This document shows positions 41,773-47,696 of a DNA stretch of 47,696 bases, piece after piece. The number at the start of each line of letters is the position of its first letter. The stretch's first letter is position 1. The notes below the pieces were generated by a model. That model did not search any database and was not told the DNA's origin. It was given only the letters and a program-made list of their open reading frames with translations. The DNA lies in NCBI GenBank assembly GCA_021814615.1, contig JAKAHZ010000011.1, positions 1-47,696 on the forward strand. The letters are read 5' to 3'. Origin of the DNA: Nitrospirota bacterium (GTDB taxonomy: Bacteria; Nitrospirota; UBA9217). The translations under genes were made by a program, and so were the position numbers.

Positions 41773-43494
41773 CTACTCGATGAACGTAACCCGGTTGATC
41801 TCCTTCAGCGTCGTCTCTCCGGCAAGGACCTTGGACACCGCAGACTGGCGGAGCGTGGTCATGCCCTCGCTGATCGCGGCCTTGCGGATCTCCGATGAGG
41901 GCCGCTTCTCGAGGATCATCTCGCGGATGCGGTCCGAGAGGTCCAGGAATTCGGTGATCGCCTTCCGGCCGCGGAAGCCCGTGAAATTGCATTCCTTGCA
42001 GCCCACGGCCTCGGCGAAGAGGTGGTCAGCGTAGCGGTCGACTTCGATCGCCGATTCCTCCAGCTCCTTCCGCGTGTGTTTCGCCGTCTTCTTGCAGCGC
42101 GGGCAGAGGATGCGCACGAGGCGCTGCGCCAGAATGCAGTTGAGCGCCGACACGAAATTGTACGGTTCGATGCCCATGTTCAGGAACCGTCCGAGCACGT
42201 CGAAGGCGTTGTTCGCGTGGACGGTCGTGAAGACGAGATGGCCCGTGAGCGCCGATTGCACGGCGATCTGCGCCGTCTCGGCGTCCCGGATCTCGCCGAC
42301 CATGACCTTGTCCGGGTCGTGGCGCAGGATGGACCGGAGGCCGCGGGCGAAGGTGAGGCCCTTCTTCTCGTTCACCGGGATCTGGGTCACGCCGCGGAGC
42401 TGGTACTCCACCGGATCCTCGATGGTGATGAACTTGTCTTCGCCCGTGTTGATCTCCGTCAGGGCAGCGTAGAGCGATGTGGTCTTGCCGCTTCCCGTGG
42501 GGCCGGTGACCAGCACCATGCCGTAGGGTTCGCGGATGCTCTTGCGGAAGCGCCGGAGGTCGGTCTCGTCGAATCCCAGGGCTTCCAGCCGCAGGCCGGT
42601 CACGCCGGCGGTGATGGATTCCTTGTCGAGAATACGGATCACGATATCCTCGCCGAAGGCGGCGGGCATGATGGAGACGCGGAAGTCGATGGTCTTGGCG
42701 GCCGTGCGGATCTTGAACCGGCCGTCCTGGGGCACGCGGCGCTCGGCGATGTCCAGGTCGCTCATGACCTTGATGCGGGAGACGATCGCGCTGTGGAACT
42801 TGATGTCGATCGGTTCTGTGGCGGAGTAGAGCACGCCGTCGATCCGGTACTTGATCAGCACGTTCTTGTCCGTGGCCTCGATGTGGATGTCGCTGGCGCG
42901 GCGCTGGAGGGCGTCGAAAATCGTGGTGTGCATCAGCTTGATGATCGGGCTCTCGTCCTTCTCGATCGTCTCGAGGGAGAGCATCTCTTCGCCGCCGTCC
43001 TCCTGCTCCTTGACGAGATGGAACTTGAAATCCTCGGATACGGCCTGGAGGACCCGCTCCGAGGAGCCGCTCTTCTGGAGCGTCGCCTGGATCGACGACG
43101 GCGTGCTGACGCAGACCTCGATCTGGCGCTGCAGCAGGAGCTCAAGCTCGTCGATCAGCGGAATGTTGGTGGGATCGGCGACGGTGACCACGAGCACCTC
43201 GCCGGCGTCTTCGATGGGCACGAACTGGTACCGCTGCATGATGTCCACGGGGATGGTTTCGAAAAAGCGGGGCGCGATCCGGAACTCGGAGAGGTCCTGG
43301 TAGCGGAGGCCGCGCTGCTCGGCAAGGGACTGGGCAAGCTGTTCCTCGGTGATCAGGCCGTCGGCCATGAGGATTTCACCGACGCGCTTCGCCCGGTTGT
43401 CGCCTGCGGCGATCGCCTCGTTGATGCGCGCTGCGGACACGATCCCCTTGGCGGCGAGGATTTCCCCGAGCCGCCGTCTGCGGAAGGACGTCAT
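41773..43494 (-). CDS. gspE: Type II secretion / type IV pilus assembly ATPase (GspE/PilB family)
   Basis: This 573-residue cytoplasmic motor ATPase powers pseudopilus or pilus growth. Two N-terminal MshEN-type segments (about 1-150; RRLGEILAAKGIVS and RVGEILMADGLITEEQLA) are of the kind that can bind c-di-GMP in relatives. The core has Walker A GPTGSGKTT (about 328-336), the Asp box ITIEDPVEYQ, Walker B KVMVGEIRDAETA and the His box. A tetracysteine zinc site is CPRCKK with CKECNFTG. The ATG overlaps the gspF stop by 4 nt. GspE versus PilB cannot be settled from this window because the secretin is absent. Confidence 0.94.
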   Translation of the reverse strand: MTSFRRRRLGEILAAKGIVSAARINEAIAAGDNRAKRVGEILMADGLITEEQLAQSLAEQRGLRYQDLSEFRIAPRFFETIPVDIMQRYQFVPIEDAGEVLVVTVADPTNIPLIDELELLLQRQIEVCVSTPSSIQATLQKSGSSERVLQAVSEDFKFHLVKEQEDGGEEMLSLETIEKDESPIIKLMHTTIFDALQRRASDIHIEATDKNVLIKYRIDGVLYSATEPIDIKFHSAIVSRIKVMSDLDIAERRVPQDGRFKIRTAAKTIDFRVSIMPAAFGEDIVIRILDKESITAGVTGLRLEALGFDETDLRRFRKSIREPYGMVLVTGPTGSGKTTSLYAALTEINTGEDKFITIEDPVEYQLRGVTQIPVNEKKGLTFARGLRSILRHDPDKVMVGEIRDAETAQIAVQSALTGHLVFTTVHANNAFDVLGRFLNMGIEPYNFVSALNCILAQRLVRILCPRCKKTAKHTRKELEESAIEVDRYADHLFAEAVGCKECNFTGFRGRKAITEFLDLSDRIREMILEKRPSSEIRKAAISEGMTTLRQSAVSKVLAGETTLKEINRVTFIE

Positions 43495-44687
43495 CGTATG
43501 TTCGCCCCCATTTCGAAGATCGGAAGGTAGAGCGCCACCACGATCACCGCGATCACGATGCCCATGACGAGCATGAGCACCGGCTCGATCATGGTCGTCA
43601 GGATCGTGAGGCGGTTCTCCACTTCCTGTTCATAAAAGTCCGACACATCCTCGAGCATCTGCGGCAGATCGCCCGACGATTCGCCCACTTCGATCATGCG
43701 CACCGTCATGTCCGGAGCAAGGCGCGTCTGCTCGAATGCCGTGGCAAGGCTGACGCCCTCGGTCACCAGCGTGCGGACCTCCCGCAGCCGCCGGCCGATG
43801 ACGCGGTTGGCGATCACGCCGGCCGTGGTCTCCAGCGCCTGCATCAGCGGAATGCCGCCGCGCAGGACCGTGGCGAGCGTGCGGGTGAGCTGGGCGAGGA
43901 CGTACTGGATCGTGACGGAACGGAGGAAGGGAATGCGCAGCACCAGCGCATCCATCGCCTGTTTGCCCGATTCGGTCCTGCGCCACGAATAGAGCGCCAC
44001 GCCCCCGCCGATGGCGGCGAGGAACAGGAAGGGAGCCGAGGTGGTCAGAAAATGCGTGAACGCCATCAGCATCATCGTGAGCTTCGGCAGCTTCGCTCCC
44101 TGCTCGCTGTACATTTGCGTAAAATTAGGAATGATATAGAGGAAAAATAATAATAAAACGGCAGTAAGAGCGACAACCAGAAACACGGGATAGGCAAGCG
44201 CGGTCTTGAGCTTGCGCTTGATGGCGAGCATCCGCTTCTGGTAGTCGATGAACCGTTTGAGCACGTCAACGAGCGCGCCGCTCTGCTCTCCCGCCCGGAC
44301 GGTGGCCGTATAGAGCGGCGGGAACAGGACGGGGTTGGCCGCAAGGGCGTCCGAGAGGGCTGTCCCGCCCTTGACCGCTTCGATGACGCCTCCCAGGGCG
44401 GTCTTGAGGGCCGGTTTTTCCATGCGCCGGTGAAGTATCTCGAGGCCCTGAAGGATCGGCAGGCCGGCCTTGATGAGCGTCATGAATTCCTGGTTGAAAA
44501 GCAGGAAATCCTTCTCGTTCGCCTTGCCGCCGACGAACCCCAGGCCGGCAGACTTCTTCTGCATCTCCAGAACGAGATAGCCCCGTGTCTCGAGCTGCTG
44601 GCGCGCGTCCGCGGTCGTTGCCGCCATGATTTCGGCGTTGACCGAGGTGCCGTCCTCGCGCATGGCCTTATACGTGAACAGAGGCAT
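43491..44687 (-). CDS. gspF: Type II secretion / type IV pilus inner-membrane platform protein (GspF/PilC family)
   Basis: This 398-residue protein is the membrane platform that couples the ATPase to pilin assembly. It has two repeats of the GspF domain, each followed by hydrophobic segments (AYPVFLVVALTAVLLLFFLY near 165-185, a helix near 215-235 and ILTTMIEPVLMLVMGIVIAV at the end). Typical stretches are FNQEFMTLIKAGLPILQGLE and RTLATVLRGGIPLMQALE. The ATG at 44687 begins MPLFTYKAMREDG as usual. It precedes and overlaps gspE by 4 nt, so platform and motor are made together. Confidence 0.95.
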   Translation of the reverse strand: MPLFTYKAMREDGTSVNAEIMAATTADARQQLETRGYLVLEMQKKSAGLGFVGGKANEKDFLLFNQEFMTLIKAGLPILQGLEILHRRMEKPALKTALGGVIEAVKGGTALSDALAANPVLFPPLYTATVRAGEQSGALVDVLKRFIDYQKRMLAIKRKLKTALAYPVFLVVALTAVLLLFFLYIIPNFTQMYSEQGAKLPKLTMMLMAFTHFLTTSAPFLFLAAIGGGVALYSWRRTESGKQAMDALVLRIPFLRSVTIQYVLAQLTRTLATVLRGGIPLMQALETTAGVIANRVIGRRLREVRTLVTEGVSLATAFEQTRLAPDMTVRMIEVGESSGDLPQMLEDVSDFYEQEVENRLTILTTMIEPVLMLVMGIVIAVIVVALYLPIFEMGANIR

Positions 44688-44788
44688 ACCCTCTGATATT
44701 ACAGAGATTATGGGGGGAAGTCAATGCAGGGGAATTTCAACGGCCTCCTGCAGACGCCGGCCGCAGGAAGGCGGGCAGGCTTCCAGCC

Positions 44789-45304
44789 TCAACCCCCTTT
44801 TCCCGCCGCATCGATGATCGCTGCCGCGACTTCTTCGTGCGTCAAACCGTCGCAGGGGATGGTGATTTCGGCGTACCGCCGGTAGAGCGGTCGCCGTTCG
44901 TTGAAGAGGTCCGCAAAGGTCTGACCCGGCCGTTTGGCAAGTCCGCGGGTGCCGAAATCGCCCACGCGCGCCTCCAGGGTGGCGATGGACGCTTCGAGGT
45001 ATACGACGATACCGCGCTTTGCAAGATGCTTCATTGCGGGATCGCTGTACGCGGCGCTGCCTCCGGTGGCGATGACGTGGTTCCCGATATCGAGCTCGAG
45101 GAGAATGCGCTCCTCGATCCGCCGCAGCGCGAGGTATCCGTCGCGGTCGACGATGTCCTGGAGCGGCCGGCCCTCCGCGGTCTGGATCAGGAGATCGGTA
45201 TCCACGAAGTCGCGCGCCGTCTGCTTGGCCAGGATCACTCCGACGGTGCTTTTCCCGGAGCCGGGCATGCCGATCAGAACGATGTTGGAACGGGGATGCG
45301 TCAC
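44789..45304 (-). CDS. aroK: Shikimate kinase
   Basis: This 171-residue cytoplasmic enzyme phosphorylates shikimate in aromatic amino acid synthesis. The P-loop GMPGSGKST starts at G12. DTDLLIQ supplies the shikimate-binding Asp, RRIEERIL the conserved Arg/Glu region and GGSAAY (for GGG) the substrate loop. RGLAKRPG corresponds to the lid Arg. The start is GTG at 45304 with AAAGG seven bases upstream. It follows the cyclase gene by 34 nt in the same orientation, so this biosynthetic gene is embedded in a signalling and secretion cluster. Confidence 0.92.
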   Translation of the reverse strand: MTHPRSNIVLIGMPGSGKSTVGVILAKQTARDFVDTDLLIQTAEGRPLQDIVDRDGYLALRRIEERILLELDIGNHVIATGGSAAYSDPAMKHLAKRGIVVYLEASIATLEARVGDFGTRGLAKRPGQTFADLFNERRPLYRRYAEITIPCDGLTHEEVAAAIIDAAGKGG

Positions 45305-45338
45305 GGGAGCCTTTCGTGATCCGGGAATGCGGGAAGGC

Positions 45339-46211
45339 TCAGCGCTGCCGGCCCGGCTCGTGGGTCCGGTATGCGGCGCCGTTCTTGCCGCTGGTCTTGA
45401 CCGCGTACATGAGATGGTCGGCGCGGGCGATCAATTCGTCGATGGAACATGCATGACGGCAGGTGACTGCGCCGATGCTGAAGGTTACAGGCCACCGGTT
45501 GCGCGTGACCACGTCGCGGAGCAGCTCGTGCAGCTTGCCGATGACCGTCTTCGCCTGTTCCTCGTCCGTTTCGGTCATCAGGACGGAGAATTCGTCGCCG
45601 CCCAGGCGGGCGACCAGGTCCGTGGAGCGAACGTGCGTGCGCATGCAGGAGGCGACGGCGTTCAGCAGGCGGTCCCCCGCGCTATGGCCGAGGGTGTCGT
45701 TCACGATCTTGAAATTGTCGATATCGATATAGGCGAGCGTGAAGGGACGCTGGGACCGGGCGGTCCGGTCGACCTCCATCCCGGCCAGCTCATAGAACGC
45801 CCGGCTGTTCATTGCGCCCGTCAGATGGTCGGTCCTGGCCAGGGCACGCTCCCGGTTCAGCATGATCCTGATCTGGGCCAGAGAAATCGCGACGATCAGG
45901 AAGATGGCCATGATCATGAGCGCATTCCATATGGCGATCAACGGGCTGGAAAAGACGTGGCCGGCGACGAAATCGGCGAGAAACCAGACCCCGGCGGCCA
46001 GAACGGAGAGGATTGCCGCCGGCGTTCGTCCGCCGAACCAGGCGGTGAGCATGATCGGGAGGAGGTAGAAGACGGAAAAGGCGATCTCAAAGCCTGTCCG
46101 GTAGTCCAGGAATCCGATGACGGCCACGCACAGGATGCCGATGATGAAGACCATGTCCGGCGACAGACGTTCGAGAGTACCGGAAAATGCGTCAAGGGGA
46201 TTTCGCACCAT
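45339..46211 (-). CDS. Membrane diguanylate cyclase
   Basis: This 290-residue protein has about four membrane helices in the first 120 residues (MVFIIGILCVAVIGFLDY, FSVFYLLPIMLTAWF, AAILSVLAAGVWFLADFV, MIMAIFLIVAISLAQIR) and a complete GGDEF domain. The active site GGDEF is near residue 200, and RSTD exactly five residues upstream is the product-inhibition I-site. AYIDIDNFKIVND is also intact. The ATG at 46211 with AGGA six bases upstream is preferred over a TTG at 46217. Eight nt separate it from the HDAC-like gene. It could feed c-di-GMP to the GspE-type ATPase encoded downstream, which is inference. Confidence 0.94.
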   Translation of the reverse strand: MVRNPLDAFSGTLERLSPDMVFIIGILCVAVIGFLDYRTGFEIAFSVFYLLPIMLTAWFGGRTPAAILSVLAAGVWFLADFVAGHVFSSPLIAIWNALMIMAIFLIVAISLAQIRIMLNRERALARTDHLTGAMNSRAFYELAGMEVDRTARSQRPFTLAYIDIDNFKIVNDTLGHSAGDRLLNAVASCMRTHVRSTDLVARLGGDEFSVLMTETDEEQAKTVIGKLHELLRDVVTRNRWPVTFSIGAVTCRHACSIDELIARADHLMYAVKTSGKNGAAYRTHEPGRQR

Positions 46212-46219
46212 GGCCAATC

Positions 46220-47260
46220 CTACCGGAGGCTCTTCCAGTATCCCTTCTGATGGGAGATGACGGTCCTGATGACCCTGTCGGCCTTCGGCGCGTCCAGAAC
46301 TGGCACGGTCCAGCGGGGTCCCGTCAGGGCTTCCAGTACCGAGCGGACGCCCTCGCGGAGGCCGTCGGGATTATATCCGCCTTCGAGGGCGAGCAGCATC
46401 TTGCCGCCGCAGCACGTATCGGCGATCTCGCGCGCGATCGTCGCAAGGTTGCCGAACCCGCTGCCGGTAAGCTCCATGCCGCCCAAGGGGTCCTGCACAT
46501 AGGGATCGAACCCCGCCGACACGAGCACGAGCTCGGGCCGGTATTCGAGGGCGATGGGCTTGAGCACCCGTTCGTACACTGCCGCGTATTCTCCGTCGCC
46601 GAAGCCGGCGGGGAAAGGGACATTGACCGTGAATCCTTCGCCCTTGCCTGCGCCGACCTCGTCGAAATCCCCTGTGCCGGGGTAATGGGGAAACTGGTGG
46701 GATGAAAAATAGAGAACGTCCGGGCGGTCGTAGAACGCCCGCTGCGTGCCGTTGCCGTGGTGGAGGTCCCAGTCGACGATCAGGACGCGCCGGACACCGC
46801 GCTGCTCGATGGCGTATTCCGCGGCGATGGCGATGTTGTTGAAGAGGCAGAATCCCATGCCGCGGCCGGGCTCGGCGTGATGGCCAGGCGGCCGGACGAA
46901 GCAAAAGACCGGGTTCAGAGCGGTGGGTGCGGGGCTCGGAGCAAGGATCGCGTCGACGGCGTTCAGGAGGCCGCCTGCGGCCAGGCGGGCGACCTGGTAG
47001 GACCTGGCGGAAAGGGCCGTATCGCCGTCGATGCGGGTGAAGGCCTTGCCGTCGCTCCGGGAGAGCTCCTCGATATAGAAGGGATCGTGGACCAGTGCGA
47101 GCTCATCCTCCGTGGCCGGGCGCGGCTCGATGCGCGGGAGCTCGCGGAACTCCCTGTCCAGGAGATCGTGGATCACCCGGAGGCGGTTGGGGCTCTCGGG
47201 ATGATGGTCCCCGGCGCTGTGCTCAAGGTACCGGTCGTCTCTGACGATGGCGAGAGTCAT
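46220..47260 (-). CDS. Histone-deacetylase-like amidohydrolase (AcuC/acetylpolyamine family)
   Basis: This 346-residue zinc hydrolase removes acetyl groups from lysines or polyamines. The catalytic core is complete: RPPGHHAEPGRGMGFCLFN with the His pair, VDWDLHHGNGTQ with the zinc Asp and His, SAGFDPYVQDPLGG with the second zinc Asp, and EGGYNPDGL. The N-terminal HHPESPNRL is typical of bacterial members. The ATG at 47260 is preceded by no Shine-Dalgarno sequence; a tract-pair element begins 12 nt upstream. The substrate cannot be told; AcuC-type action on acetyl-CoA synthetase is one option. Confidence 0.93.
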   Translation of the reverse strand: MTLAIVRDDRYLEHSAGDHHPESPNRLRVIHDLLDREFRELPRIEPRPATEDELALVHDPFYIEELSRSDGKAFTRIDGDTALSARSYQVARLAAGGLLNAVDAILAPSPAPTALNPVFCFVRPPGHHAEPGRGMGFCLFNNIAIAAEYAIEQRGVRRVLIVDWDLHHGNGTQRAFYDRPDVLYFSSHQFPHYPGTGDFDEVGAGKGEGFTVNVPFPAGFGDGEYAAVYERVLKPIALEYRPELVLVSAGFDPYVQDPLGGMELTGSGFGNLATIAREIADTCCGGKMLLALEGGYNPDGLREGVRSVLEALTGPRWTVPVLDAPKADRVIRTVISHQKGYWKSLR

Positions 47261-47271
47261 GGAGATTCAGA

Positions 47272-47361
47272 AGGGGAGACGCGGCGACGCGATGACGCGG
47301 AGAAACAGCATTCATCAAGATATTCTTCGTTCTATCTCCGTGTCTCCCCGTCTCCGTGTCT
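47272..47361. repeat. Inverted GGGGAGACGCGG tract pair upstream of the HDAC-like gene
   Basis: AGGGGAGACGCGGCGACGCG with GATGACGCGGAGAAACAG (47272-47308) faces CAGACACGGAGACGGGGAGA on the other strand (47361 leftward). Short GACGCGG/GACACGG units repeat at 8-10 nt. The pair fills the gap between two minus-strand genes with a 25-nt spacer and no gene inside. Confidence 0.75.
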
Positions 47362-47363
47362 GT

Positions 47364-47672
47364 TTATTTACCCTTCGACTTCTTTTTCGAAGACTTGGAT
47401 TTCTTCGTGGTTTTTTTTGCCGGCGCTGCCTTGGGCTTCGGCTTCGCTTTGCATTCCTCGTAAGCTTTCTGGAACTTTTCCGCCTCGCGCGTTTTCTCTT
47501 CGAGATACTGCGACAGCTTGGCATTGTCCTGCTTCAGCGCTTCCACTTCCTTGAGCGCGGCGTCCCTCGCCTGGCGGGCCTTGTTGCCGTACACGAAACT
47601 GATGATCAGGAGTATCGTGACCACCGCTGCAAGTGAAATGAAGATGAGCTTTGCCTTCTGGTTCTCGTCCAT
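47364..47672 (-). CDS. Small membrane-anchored coiled-coil protein with Lys-rich tail
   Basis: I do not recognise a named family for this 102-residue protein. An N-terminal helix (AKLIFISLAAVVTILLIISF) anchors it in the membrane. A coiled coil with heptad pattern follows at about 35-72 (LKEVEALKQDNAKLSQYLEE), then a Lys/Ala/Pro tail from about 75 to 102. The tail could bind acidic polymers or DNA. The ATG at 47672 is 24 nt from the window edge with no clear Shine-Dalgarno motif. It is on the same strand as the HDAC-like gene, separated by the tract pair. Confidence 0.78.
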   Translation of the reverse strand: MDENQKAKLIFISLAAVVTILLIISFVYGNKARQARDAALKEVEALKQDNAKLSQYLEEKTREAEKFQKAYEECKAKPKPKAAPAKKTTKKSKSSKKKSKGK

Positions 47673-47696
47673 TGCGCTGCGTTCCGGTCTGAGATC

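Overview
This GC-rich window comes from a Gram-negative bacterium that respires and senses with c-di-GMP. It has an E. coli-type NADH dehydrogenase I with a fused NuoCD and a long NuoG, secreted FKBP chaperones, an outer-membrane beta-barrel protein ending in Phe, a type II secretion/type IV pilus motor and many PAS/GGDEF/EAL proteins. A deltaproteobacterial (Desulfobacterota) or Nitrospirota-like source fits by gene style. This is inference; no taxonomic marker was tested. No rRNA, tRNA, CRISPR array or recognisable transposase gene was seen.

Layout. (1) 1-921: a likely artefactual or rearranged end, where a minus-strand CpoB/YbgF-like fragment meets a plus-strand HD-phosphohydrolase fragment near base 180-215, both broken. 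(2) 970-4827, plus strand: a hybrid PAS histidine kinase and a PAS-GGDEF cyclase, closed by a strong terminator. (3) 4962-22586, minus strand: nuoA-B-CD-E-F-G-H-I-J-K-L-M-N, transcribed right to left from a good sigma70-like promoter, then a transketolase gene that may have its own promoter. Two GxxExxY-family genes sit inside this operon (F/G and I/J junctions). Six of its junctions carry quasi-periodic repeat tracts, five of them in inverted pairs. (4) 22704-27007, plus strand: two secreted FKBP prolyl isomerases and a TPR protein, then a flavodoxin-fold reductase and an outer-membrane protein. (5) 27414-30597, minus strand: OsmC-like protein, lysophospholipid acyltransferase and a degenerate-GGDEF/EAL protein. 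(6) 30774-33631, plus strand: a GH3 beta-N-acetylhexosaminidase, an isoprenylcysteine-methyltransferase-like membrane protein and a small anchored protein. (7) 33934-36323: divergent hpt and a nicotinamidase/nicotinate phosphoribosyltransferase pair (purine and NAD salvage) with overlapping promoters. (8) 36687-47672, minus strand: small coiled-coil protein, histone-deacetylase-like hydrolase, diguanylate cyclase, shikimate kinase, GspF, GspE, a 1.4-kb-residue secreted multidomain protein and an unusual pseudopilin.

The most unusual feature is the set of short-period intergenic tracts (unit about 8-10 nt) in several sequence flavours. They often occur as inverted pairs, sit right at gene starts, and twice bracket a GxxExxY gene inside an essential-type operon. 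Most nuo genes that follow a tract lack a visible Shine-Dalgarno sequence. A nested palindromic MITE-like element (28784-28937) and related hairpin repeats add to this repeat ecology.
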